Below are positions 30,821 through 41,255 of a stretch of 64,000 bases of DNA, in pieces. The DNA is from Coemansia sp. RSA 487 (Eukaryota; Kickxellomycota; Kickxellomycetes; Kickxellales; Kickxellaceae). Each line of letters opens with the position of its first letter. Position 1 is the first letter of the stretch. A model generated the notes under the pieces. That model was not told the origin of the DNA. It did not search any database and was given only the letters and a program-made list of their open reading frames with translations. The stretch covers positions 124,001 to 188,000 of the forward strand of contig JANBRJ010000012.1 in NCBI GenBank assembly GCA_027577595.1, given 5' to 3'. The position numbers and the translations under genes were made by a program.

Positions 30821-32235
30821 CTAGCGATCCGAGAATTTGGTATATGAGGACACTGGGTGGATTTGAGATGAGAACGAGCCCTGGCGGCTGGCCGATGTAA
30901 ATCCAGGAGGAGCCGATGAATGCTGCTGCTGCTGTTGGTGGTGGTGGTGGTGCTGTTGGGAAGAGCCATTTACCTGACTAGTCGACCCATTCGAAGCGAG
31001 GGTGGTGTAGGATGGCATTTCGTAGATAGATTGTTGATTTTGCGCTTGAGACTGCTGTGCCTGCTGCTGCTGCTGTTGCTGAATCTTTAAATAGGCTTCG
31101 TAGGTTGCGCTAACGACATCTGATGGCTGCTGGGCTTGTGGTTGCTGTGGTTGTGGCTGGTGTAGCTGTGGCTGGTGCTGCGTTTGTGGTTGCGGCTGTG
31201 GCTGCGGCATTGGCTGGTGCTGAGAAGAGATCCCGATACCATAGTAAGGGCCAAAAGCAGGCATCTGCGACGCATTAACCAGCCCATGCGCTTCTCTCAT
31301 AGCTGCTGCTTGAGGAATAACAAACCCGGCAGCGGCAGGAATTGGAGGTGGAGGCGGCACGGCGGCAGCGACCGACTGAGGCGAAGTCGAGTATGTGAAA
31401 GGGGCATACTGTGGCTGAGGCATACGAGCACCATTGTAGGAAACCATTTGAGGATAGGCTGTGGCCTGCGTGAAATGAGCATAGTGGTAGTAGGGACTTG
31501 CAGAAGTTGCAGAACCATTAACAATAGATTCAGGGCTGTTTGTTGAGGCTAGCATCATTGGTGGTCTGACATTACGCATGAGCCGCAGGTAAGGGTCGCC
31601 AAGGACGTGGATACCATTGGGGCCGGTGACTCTGGTCGCTTGCAGGCCTTTGGGCCCGCGAATCAGATCAAATTCGACTAGCTCCCCCTCTGCAAGGCTC
31701 TTGAACCCGCCAGCATTGTATATCACTGTGTGATGGACAAATACTACAATGAGTAGACAATATAATAAAGAAGATAAAATAGAAGCGAAATGAACTTGTA
31801 CTTGTTCAAGGCAATAGCGCTTTAACAGAGAGAAAAGAAAACACTTGTTAAAGTGCACAGAATAAAAAGAATAAAAGGAGGAAAATTGGGGACATGAGGG
31901 AGCACAGGGAGAGTTTGGAACAGAGAACATCCATGGCAAAAAATAAAGACATTTAAAAGGTTAGGCAAACAAAGCAAACTCCGACAAGCGATAAAAAATG
32001 AAAAAGGATGCAATATGATCAATTTTAGAGTGGGAGTGAGAGACGTCACACGATGGAGGAAAAGAGGGGAGGCTATTTCTTGAATCGAAGAAAATTTTAA
32101 AAAATATCCGAACATGGCAAAAACAGAAGACAACGTACCTTCAGCATTGCCATCAATGGGCTCGTCAGGAATAACAAATCCATAGCCCTTTTGGCTATTG
32201 AAGAACTTTACTTTCCCGGTCTTTGTGGCTGACAT
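30821..32235 (-). CDS. Cold-shock-domain RNA-binding protein with Gln/His-rich tail
   Basis: Two exons, 32139-32235 and 30821-31743, split by a 395-nt intron (GTACGT...CATTGTAG) in the middle of the cold-shock domain; 339 residues. RNP1 is in KVKFFNSQKGYGFVIPD and RNP2 in VFVHHTVIYN, followed by the end of the Y-box-type domain FKSLAEGELVEFDLIRGPKG. The remaining two thirds is low complexity: Pro/Ala segments, long Gln runs and His runs. Such proteins bind single-stranded RNA or DNA and adjust translation or mRNA stability. The tail is the kind that drives granule formation, but that is inference. The 5' side faces a 2.6-kb gene-free stretch. Confidence 0.85.
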
Positions 32236-34873
32236 TCTATGAGACGGGCAAGAAACAGACGACGGCAAAAGCAGCGACCATTTTTCGCCAGAACCCAGGT
32301 TGTCAAAGCTGCCCGGTTCAGTGAGAAACAGTGAGTGACAGTTGCGCAGATCGGTGGGATATAGATGTTGGTTAAAATCCATCATTGGATAATTGCAGGT
32401 TGGCGAACAACGGATACGTTAAGGCGGGCGGTCGAATATACCAAACAAATGTTTACAGAGTGGAGTAACAGCAAAAGAAAAATAAAGAACAAGTGCACAG
32501 CACTAAAATTAATAACCGCAATATATAAAAAGGCAAAGACTCAAAAACACAGAATATAAATATAATAAAACGGTATTGACAGAATAGAGAAGGAACTGAA
32601 AGCCTGAAATATCAGATGCCTTGGAAAAATAAAGAATAAAATAAAATGAAAAGCTATCCTTGCTCACAAGCATAATGACTGTCGCAGATGCAATATAAAA
32701 AGAGGGAGGATAGAGAAAACGTATAGAAATGTAACAAAACAACAATGCAAGAGGTGCGCGAAGAAGAAAAAGAAAAATACCGTTGATACTCTGGCAAAAA
32801 GGGTGGCACTTTTTGACGCAATAGCCCAAAAATAAAAGGAAATGATAAACATAAAGCGGATAACGTTTGATTGCAGGTTACATGGATATTTACTAAGATT
32901 TAAAGCGAAGATAAGGCCGTATACGAGTAATTCAGGCAGAAGATACTGGTCACTCCCTTTGCAACTTGGTTACGCAAGGTGCGAAGGATTAATTCCTCAA
33001 AGTAACCAAAGTGGTAGACATGAATGGAACCAAAGAGGCATTTTCGGGATTCTGTAGTAGAGGAAAATTAACAATCAGGAACAGAGTGACAAAGTGATTT
33101 GTTGTTTGATGACCGCCACAGCATGGCTCGCAGCAAGGTTTGTTTTTTTGTTTCAACTGAAGAGAATCCGACCAGGCACTGCATTCACTGACAAAAAGCG
33201 GGTGTTTGTATCGTCTCACCTACCCATCTCTTGCATTGTTCTTATCACCCTTTGTTGCAGCACAAGGTTCCTTTTCATTCTGCATCATCTCCAATCCTTC
33301 TGCTGCTGCTGCTGCTGCTGCTCCATCATCCCAGAAACTCGAAGCATCTCTTCTCAATAACAAAATAAGGAAGGGGAACAGTGAAGCAATCCGGAATATG
33401 AAATTTTTTTAGCTCTATTGCTTTTTGTCACCTGGGCTGCTACATGCAGAGAAGCCACGGGATGCAAGCAAGAACAAAAAGAGAAAACGCACGAAACAGA
33501 GAAAAGACGTGTGTACTCGTGTTCGGAAACAGCAAAAGAAAGTATTATTCTTACCTTTGTGTATACAAAAGAGTGAGGTGAAAGGGAGAAAGGGGAGGGG
33601 AGCGTAAAGGGAGAAAAATCCAAAGCTCTCTCTGTATATATGATTACAAATATGAAAAAGTCGAACAGAGAACCAAATAATAGTGGCGATAATAATAATA
33701 GAAAAAGACAGCTAATAGGTGAACAACAACAAAGAAAGAAAGGTAACTGCAAAAATTAATGGTGAAAAATAGCCAAATCCACACTGCTCCTCAGCGTACT
33801 AAAGCAAATAAAACATTGCACTGCCAAAAAAAACTAAATAAGAAATGTCAACGATAATAATAGATACACTACTTTGAAAAAGAAGGAAAATAAAAATAAA
33901 GAAGTGGAAAAAGGCATGCCTTGACAGCATCGTATTTATATGGCCTCTTCACTTCAATCGAAATCATCTCGCATTGGAGAAGTTGCAATTACCATTTGCT
34001 GTTATTGGAAAAAGCTGCAAATGGCCGACTGATGCAGGGAAAAGGGGAAAATTGCCTCATTGCCACTTGTTTGTTTTGCGCTGCTTAGTTTGCTGGAATG
34101 ACTTTTGTAACGTATAAAATCCCTGCTGCTGTTGATGATGCTGGCGCCGGTGTCTGTTTTTTTCTTGATGGAGCGATTCAAGCGATGTTCCCTTGCTTCT
34201 TCCCTTTTGTCATGCTTGTCCTGCTGACACTTTTTTTATCTACCATGTGTCTTCACATTATACGAATTTGAATTTCTTATCAGTATCCGCTATTGCTCCG
34301 TAGATTCAAGTTGAATCTGTTTGAATAGAATTGACTGTATTTCAAGACACAATACGCCGTTTACTCTGTTGCCTGAAGCCTAGTACGGTGTCTGCCTCAC
34401 AAAGTCGTGCTCTTCGCACTTGCCAATGTGTCATATGCCTACCTCGTACACCAAAGCCACCTTTACACCCGCCAGAGAGAAAAAGAAAAGAAAACCACAA
34501 AGATCGCCACCACTCCAACGCTTTCCATACGTTTTGGCATATTGCGTATTGCTGAGTTTAAAATCTCCCTGATTCCCTTTTCCAGAATACGTTGAAATTG
34601 TCTGTGCGTCTGCCAAATCTCCCGTTTTCTGAACGGATCAAAGGTACCACAAAAATCAAGTTGAAGTCGCAAGCCTTCTTCCACCACTCAAAAAGCCACA
34701 CAAACCAAATTCCATCCACACGTCACACCAACAGTCTGATTTTCCATATCCAAAAATAAAAAGCCAAAAAAATACTTTTCCTCCGCCTGCAGTCATTTTC
34801 GGTTTGTTTTTTTTTCTCTCTTTTTGTACGCTTGTTTGTATTCAGCTCAACTGCTTTATAATTTTGCAGAAGA
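32236..34873. other. 2.6-kb divergent gene-free region, cold-shock gene / TM9SF
   Basis: No gene is supported. The plus strand is purine-rich from about 32400 to 33900, i.e. pyrimidine-rich in the direction of the cold-shock gene. A (CTG)8 run sits near 33301-33325. From about 34140 to 34870 pyrimidine-rich sequence leads into the TM9SF gene. It may contain a long leader or 5' UTR introns of the cold-shock gene. Confidence 0.5.
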
Positions 34874-36790
34874 ATGTGGTTCGGAACAACCTCCAGACGC
34901 TGGAGCAACGCAGCTCTTTCTCTTGGCCTTGGAATACTGACGCTGGCACGTCATGCCGATGGATTCTACCTGCCTGGAATTTCTCCGCACGATTACAAGG
35001 TGGGCGAAAAGGTTGATCTTTTGGTCAATTCGCTGACTCCATCGCTTAATTCCGAAAACAAGCTCGAATCTGTCCTTTCTTATGGCTACTATGACGAACG
35101 CTTCCACTTTTGCAAGCCTGAAGGCGGACCCAAGGCCGCACACGAATCTCTGGGCAGTATTTTGTTTGGAGACAGGATTTATGGCTCCACCTTTGACCTC
35201 CATATGGTAAGGGACACCTCCTGTCAGCTGCTCTGCCAACAGACCATTCCCGGAAAAGACGCTGCCTTTATTAACGACAAAATCATGAAAGGCTACAACT
35301 ACAACTGGCTGATCGACGGCCTGCCTGCTGCAACCGTAAAGATGGACGACAGGACACAGAAACCGTTTTACTCTATTGGGTTTGGGCTTGGCTCTGCATT
35401 GGTCCCTGGTGAGCTCATCCCCCACTTCCACAACCACTACGACATCACCGTCCACTACCATGCCCTTGACTCTACCCACAACCGTGTGGTTGGCGTTACT
35501 GTCATGCCGATGAGCAAAAACACTGTTATGCCCCAGGACTTTTCGCTGAAGCCAACGTGCGACGCCGTTGAGCCTATGAATCTGCACCAAGACAAGGACA
35601 ATAACGTTGTTTTCACATACTCAGTCAAGTGGACCAAATCAGCAAATTCGTGGGCTACGCGCTGGGACAATTACCTAAGCGCCATGGACCCAAAGATCCA
35701 TTGGTTTAGTCTGATCAACTCTGCGGTCATTGTTATTTTCCTGAGTGCCATGCTTGCGCTGATCCTGATTCGTGCCCTGCATAAGGACATTGCTCGGTAC
35801 AACGCAGAGGACTCTGAAGACTTGCAGGAGGACTTTGGATGGAAGCTTGTCCATGGCGACGTGTTCCGTGCCCCGCGCAGCTTTGAGTTCCTGTCTGTCA
35901 TTGTAGGCAGCGGCCATCAGCTGTTTTGGATGATGCTCGCCACGCTGATTATTGCTATACTTGGGTTCCTTTCGCCATCCAGCCGCGGGTCTTTGGCTAC
36001 TGCCATGCTTGTTCTGTTCATCCTATTTGGCTTCTCCGCCGGCTTCAACTCTGCTCATATGTACCATTCGTACGGCGGAAATTCTCTGAAGCGCATTGTC
36101 ACCATGACGATACTGTTTGTTCCTGGAACATGCTGGCTGATTCTAATGATCATCAACATTTGCCTTATGAGTGCACATTCGTCGGCAGCAGCTCCTGTCG
36201 GCACGCTTCTTGGCGTAATGGCACTGTGGTTTGCGGTATCGATTCCACTGACAATAGCAGGCGCATACCTTGGCTATCGTAGAAAAACAATTGACCCGCC
36301 TGTTCGAGTAAACCAGATCCCGCGCCAGATCCCCGACCAGCCCTGGTATCTGCGCCCTGTCCCGTCTGCTTTGATGGGAGGCATCCTCACGTTTGGCGCA
36401 ATATTTATAGAGCTATACTTTATCATGAACAGCATCTGGTTCCACAAGGTGTACTATGTGTTTGGCTTCCTTTTCTTGGTCTTCCTCATTCTAGTCATCA
36501 CCACCGCAGAGGTTACGGTTCTCCTTACCTACTTCCATCTGTGCTCGGAGGACTACAACTGGCAGTGGCGTTCGATTTACACGGCTGGCGCATCAGCATT
36601 CTATGTTTTCTTGTATGGTGTCTTGTTTTATTTCACACGACTTCGACTGGCGTCGTTTGCCTCGTTGGTGATCTATTTCGGCTGGATGTCCATTGCTTGC
36701 CTTTTGTTCTTCATTTTGACCGGCACCATTGGATTCGTTGCCAGCCATTATTTCGTTCGTCGTATCTACAGTGCAATCAAGATTGACTAA
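34874..36790 (+). CDS. Transmembrane 9 superfamily protein (nonaspanin, EMP70 family)
   Basis: 638 residues, one exon, the normal length. A signal peptide of about 27 residues is followed by the family opener FYLPGISPHDYKVGEKVDLL. The lumenal domain contains YGYYDERFHFCKPEG and ends before the first membrane segment (about 280-300). Eight further membrane segments lie between about 350 and 625. The C-terminus SHYFVRRIYSAIKID carries the KxD COPI-binding signal that retains TM9 proteins in Golgi or endosomes. Family roles include sorting of glycine-rich membrane proteins, adhesion and metal homeostasis (yeast Emp70/Tmn2/Tmn3). It is closest in wording to TM9SF2/4. The ATG at 34874 begins MWFGTTSRRW. 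Confidence 0.93.
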   Translation: MWFGTTSRRWSNAALSLGLGILTLARHADGFYLPGISPHDYKVGEKVDLLVNSLTPSLNSENKLESVLSYGYYDERFHFCKPEGGPKAAHESLGSILFGDRIYGSTFDLHMVRDTSCQLLCQQTIPGKDAAFINDKIMKGYNYNWLIDGLPAATVKMDDRTQKPFYSIGFGLGSALVPGELIPHFHNHYDITVHYHALDSTHNRVVGVTVMPMSKNTVMPQDFSLKPTCDAVEPMNLHQDKDNNVVFTYSVKWTKSANSWATRWDNYLSAMDPKIHWFSLINSAVIVIFLSAMLALILIRALHKDIARYNAEDSEDLQEDFGWKLVHGDVFRAPRSFEFLSVIVGSGHQLFWMMLATLIIAILGFLSPSSRGSLATAMLVLFILFGFSAGFNSAHMYHSYGGNSLKRIVTMTILFVPGTCWLILMIINICLMSAHSSAAAPVGTLLGVMALWFAVSIPLTIAGAYLGYRRKTIDPPVRVNQIPRQIPDQPWYLRPVPSALMGGILTFGAIFIELYFIMNSIWFHKVYYVFGFLFLVFLILVITTAEVTVLLTYFHLCSEDYNWQWRSIYTAGASAFYVFLYGVLFYFTRLRLASFASLVIYFGWMSIACLLFFILTGTIGFVASHYFVRRIYSAIKID

Positions 36791-37123
36791 AGACCAGCTC
36801 CGTTTGGCCTTTACTCTTCCGTTGTTTACATAGCAATAAAGTTTAGTAATTAAGTACTTTGAAATCGATTGAGTCGTCTTCAAAACATGCACGCAGATAC
36901 TTTTAAAGATCTACCAACACTATGATACGAAACTATCGTTAAAACATCGTGTACGGATAATAGCCTTCAAGGTTTAAAAAATGGCTTTACGACGGATATA
37001 AAAGGAAGCCATGTCCTGGATACTTCAATGAATTGGAATCCATCAAGGAGTACTATACTTTTCTCTACATTTTACAGCGGCTGAAGCACGGAAAATACTT
37101 GCAGAAACATTTTGTCTACAACA
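36791..37123. other. Promoter region of the small secreted peptide gene
   Basis: 333 bp between the TM9SF stop and the peptide ATG, with an AT-rich start and a clean TATA box (listed separately). Confidence 0.55.
36997..37005 (+). promoter_or_regulatory. TATA box of the small secreted peptide gene
   Basis: TATAAAAGG, the canonical strong form, lies 127 bp upstream of the ATG at 37124. It is the cleanest TATA box in the window, which fits an inducible rather than housekeeping gene. Confidence 0.6.
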
Positions 37124-37282
37124 ATGAGAACAGCATTCCTTTCTATTTTGGCGTTTGTGCTGGTTGGCACTGCTAGATTTGGATCCGCTAGCCCAGAACC
37201 AAGACACGATCGGGATTACTGTCGCCGACACTGCCATCACTCAAAGCATCATCACGAATGCATGCGCCGCTGTATGCATTGA
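37124..37282 (+). CDS. Small secreted Cys/His-rich peptide, CxxxC-x8-CxxxC
   Basis: A 52-residue open frame. Residues 1-22 (MRTAFLSILAFVLVGTARFG, then SA) form a textbook signal peptide with cleavage after SA. The mature part of about 30 residues contains four cysteines at 33, 37, 46 and 50 in the pattern C-x3-C-x8-C-x3-C, plus eight histidines concentrated between the Cys pairs. This spacing is that of alpha-helical hairpin (hairpinin-like) peptides held by two disulfides; the His cluster could bind Zn, Cu or Ni. A strong TATA box precedes it and AATAAA lies about 65 bp after the stop. No homologue is recognised. Possible roles (antimicrobial peptide, effector, metal scavenger) are guesses. 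A chance frame is possible but unlikely with both signal and paired cysteines. Confidence 0.62.
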   Translation: MRTAFLSILAFVLVGTARFGSASPEPRHDRDYCRRHCHHSKHHHECMRRCMH

Positions 37283-37930
37283 AGGTAGATGTGTTTATAT
37301 TATAACTATGCCTATCAGCTTTGGAGCGCCTAGTGTTTTTGCTGCAATAAAAACACATTACATAATTCATTATTGATTAAGCTATAAAAATGTTGATGTT
37401 TTCCATGAAGAAACCGTGCTTTTAAAATAAACATTTCGCAGCTTTGAGAATTTCTTTAAACAAAGCGATCCTCCACACACTGAAAAGATAGCGGCAATTT
37501 TCGACGAATAGGCATGCACAGCTGCCAAAGCGATTTTCAGCGGGTTGGTACATCTACAGCGGCCGTTCCGAATGAAACCGACTTTTGATCAGGAGAGCTA
37601 GATATGTATTGCATGTGTGGGAATCATCTGCGAAATCGATGGGTGCAATGCAGAGTGCATGAGCCGTTTTTTTTTCCTAAATTGTGTTATCAAGACATTA
37701 CAGTGTCTTACTGCTTCTCCACAAACTTGCCTCGATCACTTTTTCTTTTCTTTCCCTTTTTTTGTTCAAGTACATACAAATTGCAGTCCTTTTTTTTATC
37801 TTTTGCCGCTACCCCTCTTTTGAACACGCTTTAGTTGTCGTAGCCGTAGCTGTGTGTTTGTAGAGAAGTACCACAGCAACATAGCCAAGCAATACTGAAT
37901 TTGTGTTTAGCTAATCGAGATTAAAAGAAA
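37283..37930. other. Intergenic region, secreted peptide / carrier gene
   Basis: 648 bp with AATAAA at about 37347 serving the peptide gene, then pyrimidine-rich leader sequence before the carrier ATG. No gene is seen. Confidence 0.5.
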
Positions 37931-38990
37931 ATGAGCGACAAGACAGAGCAACGTAAGTATTACGATTATGTATTTTGCCAAAAGCGATGATAAAAGGTTC
38001 AAGAACAAAAGAACAAAAGAACAAAAGAACAAGAGAGAAAGAGAGAAAGAGAGTTAACGCTTATCATGTTGGTCTTTCTGTCTTTTTCTTTTTCTTATTA
38101 TTTTTTCGCTTGTAGGGCTTCCATTCCACTTTCAGTTTGCGGCTGGCGCAATAGCCGGCGTGTCGGAGATCCTGTGCATGTACCCGCTGGACGTGGCCAA
38201 GACGCGACTAATGCTTCAGGTCGGCAAGGGCGGTGGCGACCAGTACACATCGATCTTTGATGTTTTCCGCAGAATCATCAAGGAGGAGGGAGCATCGCGT
38301 CTGTACCGAGGCATCCTGCCACCCATCATGGTTGAGGCACCCAAGAGAGCCATAAAGTTTGCAGCGAACGATACGTATGCACCAATGTTCAAAAAGGCGT
38401 TCAACAAGACGGAGCTGACGCAGCCGCTGGCAATTCTGACGGGAGTCAGCGCAGGAATCACAGAGGCGGTGATTGTGGCTACGCCCGAGCTGGTCAAAAT
38501 CAGGCTGCAAGCCAAGGAGAACGCCGGTAGATACCTGGGTACGATGGACTGCGTGCGCAAGATCTACGCGGAAGAGGGGCTCAAGGCGTTTGCCAACGGA
38601 CTGGAGGCTACGATATGGCGTCATGCCCTGTGGAACGGCGGGTACTTTGGATCGATCTTTGGTATCAAGAAGCTCATGCCCAAGGCTGAGACAAAGAAAG
38701 GCGAGTTGCTGGTTAACTTTATTGCTGGTGCCATTGGTGGGACTATCGGTACCACGCTAAATACGCCGCCAGATGTGGTGAAGACGAGGATCCAGAACTA
38801 CAACCCAGCAAATGGACCACCGAGATACACGACGTTCTTGGGTGGTGCAAAGACCATCATGCAGGAAGAAGGGTTCCGTTCGCTTTACAAGGGTTATCTT
38901 CCAAAGGTTCTGCGTCTTGGCCCAGGCGGTGGCATTCTTCTTGTGGTGTATGACACGGTCACCACCTACATGCGGAAGCACTTTATGTAG
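37931..38990 (+). CDS. ODC1: Mitochondrial 2-oxodicarboxylate carrier (SLC25 family)
   Basis: Two exons, 37931-37952 (seven codons plus one base) and 38116-38990, with a 163-nt intron; 298 residues, standard for the family. Three carrier repeats show the signatures YPLDVAKTRL, TPELVKIRLQ and PPDVVKTRIQ. RGILPPIMVEAPKRAIKFAA and LPKVLRLGPGGGILLVVYD match the Odc1/SLC25A21 branch. The protein exchanges 2-oxoadipate and 2-oxoglutarate across the inner mitochondrial membrane, linking lysine metabolism with the citric acid cycle. Glu in the second repeat signature is a common variant. The intron carries a purine microsatellite. Confidence 0.9.
38003..38053 (+). repeat. (GAACAAAA)n then (GAGAGAAA)n repeat in the carrier intron
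   Basis: Three perfect 8-nt GAACAAAA units plus a partial one pass into GAGAGAAA units, all purine-rich, ending about 60 nt before the acceptor. Confidence 0.85.
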
Positions 38991-40595
38991 CCATCACACA
39001 TGGCACTCATTCTTTTAATATTTTTATCGCTTGCCAAGAAACATGAGGGAAGAATAGACTGTTCTTTCAGAGAATTCCAAAATACTGCAAGAACCAATAC
39101 AGAAATGTAGTGGTATCGCCCCCGCCCCTTAAATCACCATATAGTTTAGGTGCTTGGTTGTGTCTGATGCTTCCCAATAAATGAATTGAATGAAAGAGAA
39201 TAGCGGCCAAGGCTCGGGTGGAAGCTTCCATGGCTTTTCAAAATTTTCTTTTCAAATAAAAGTAGTAGAGACAGCAAAAGGGAAAGAGAATGTTACCACT
39301 TATTTGCTTTTGTTGTTCCATGGTTGGCGCAGAGCAACAGAACGCATGGGTGCGCCACAACATTTCTTGTATAATCAAAAAAGGCTATTCCAGAACATGT
39401 TCCACGAATGAATTAAATAATGACTATAACTGGAATAAGGCAGTTTTCTTATTTTTCGACTTCTTCGTTGGAACGTTTAGGTATTTTGAATCCGCATATT
39501 TCGTTTGTTTGTTGTTTGGCTTGGCGAACAAGCAGATAATAGCAAGCATGGCTGCAACTTTCGATTTCTAATATTTCTTTTTTTTTTTCATATTCTCAAA
39601 TGTGTAGATTTTTTTTACATTCTTGGCAAGCACTTGTCAAATATAGTTTGAATGCTCACACTCGCTATTGCGCTAACTTTGCTGGCTCTGGCTGCTTTGG
39701 ACATCTGAATTGAAGCGAAATGTATGTGAATTTTGACATGGTGGCGGTGGAAATGAGCAATTGGGATGTTTGATTAAAAAGAAAAGGGGGACTACTACAC
39801 AAGGCGAACAACAATGGCTAAAACATTCGCTTGCTCACGCTGCAAGTGTTAGCATGACTGCGGAGATTTAAAAAAAAAGGGGCATGTGTCTGGGTTTGTA
39901 ATCAATTGTGTGCACGGCAAAGACATAAAGTGGACACATATAGCTACATTCAATGCAATATATTTTGGCCAGAAATGGAATGTTGCAGCATTTGTGGTGC
40001 CGATAAATGTGATTATGTTTTTGCCGTGCTGACTCTGTTGGTTTGAACTGTGAGAGAAAAATAGCTGTCAGAAAGGTGCTGTCAGATCGTCAGGGTCTTC
40101 TCCATTCTGCTGTCAGGATGCTGTTTTGAATATACGACATTTCCCAAACAACAAAGCAATTGTTCGCAGCAGTGGTGCAGGGGTACTGTAGCAGTAGCAT
40201 GTCCATCTGTTTTTTAAATAATAACGTGGTAAAGTTTGCATGCAATGGCCGTTTGTCGTCGGTCTCTTTCGTTCTGCACAGAAGAAAAAAAGATGAAACA
40301 CGCTCCACCCAACAAGACTGCAGAAAGGAAAAAATAGAGATATAATTACCCCTGGCTTTTTTCAGCGAATAAGAAATTACCAATGTTTATTTTCTTGCAT
40401 GTTTTTTCGGGGGTTCGCTGCAGCGGAATATCATATTCCCCCGTTTCAGCTTGTGCGTTTGATTCAAGATTGGGGTCACTCGTGAGTACCACCCACCAGA
40501 GGAGAATAAAAGCAAAAACACCCTTTTGCAAATTGCTTTCAGCCCCATGCTTCCTGGGAAATGTGCGCAACTCCGTAGAACGAGTACCAGCTGAT

Positions 40596-40625
40596 CCCGC
40601 CCGCCCGCTTGCCCGCCCGCCCGCC
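40596..40625 (-). repeat. GGGC tandem tract, predicted G-quadruplex
   Basis: On the minus strand this stretch has six runs of three G separated by one to four bases, which meets the usual G-quadruplex pattern. Confidence 0.6.
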
Positions 40626-41248
40626 GTTCGCAGGCCAGCGCTGACCGATTCCTCATTTGCCTGAGCCGATGGCTGCGCGATATGTGCTCCGTCTGTCTTG
40701 CCTAAGGGAACAAGCACAGCAAGTGATTGGGAAGGCCTTGCAATATGGCCAATATTCTCCTCTGCCATATTGATCATATTTAAAATGTGCTATTCTCAGC
40801 TCTTTCGTCCACTTGTTGCTGTCACGATATCCGATTGTTCTTGTGATATCCGTTCCTCCACATTTCTAGCTATAGCCAAAATATGAAAAATAGCGAAAAT
40901 AGCCCAGGCATGTACTGAGCATGGCAGCACTCGGCGAAGACCAAAGAAGAATCCATCTCCGAGCAACCCCACCATGCTCTAGAGACGTCTGTCCTCATGA
41001 GACCGGCAACAAACCCACCTCTCCTATCCTGGTGTTTCTGAGAACAATGGGTCTCGCAACAAAGACATCTTGCCCAGACCTGGCTCCCCAGGGCATGTGC
41101 GATCATGATGAGAGATGTGCGGCGGCTCTAGGCGAAGAAAAATTAGACACAAACGGCAGCAGCAGCAGCAGCAGAAACGGGTAGTGGTGGTGAGGCTGGC
41201 CCCCTACTGATAAACATATTTATTTGCTACCCAAAAATTGAATCTTCC

Positions 41249-41255
41249 TATAAAA
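41249..41255 (+). promoter_or_regulatory. Candidate TATA box of the HAL4-like kinase gene
   Basis: TATAAAA lies 1.3 kb before the ATG, immediately ahead of the continuous pyrimidine-rich leader. If used, it gives an unusually long 5' leader, possibly with an intron (acceptor-like CTTTCTGCGGTAG at about 42393). Confidence 0.35.

Noticed and set aside
33354-33752. 132-residue minus frame with hydrophobic stretches
   Set aside because: Random translation of a pyrimidine tract; no conserved features.
40090-40777. Two minus-strand frames that join through a GTAATT...TTCTGTGCAG intron into about 205 residues
   Set aside because: Splice sites are plausible and frame is kept, but the protein is rich in unlikely low-complexity translations of the GGGC tract, has no recognisable motif and lies in a likely promoter desert. 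Kept as a low-probability model only.
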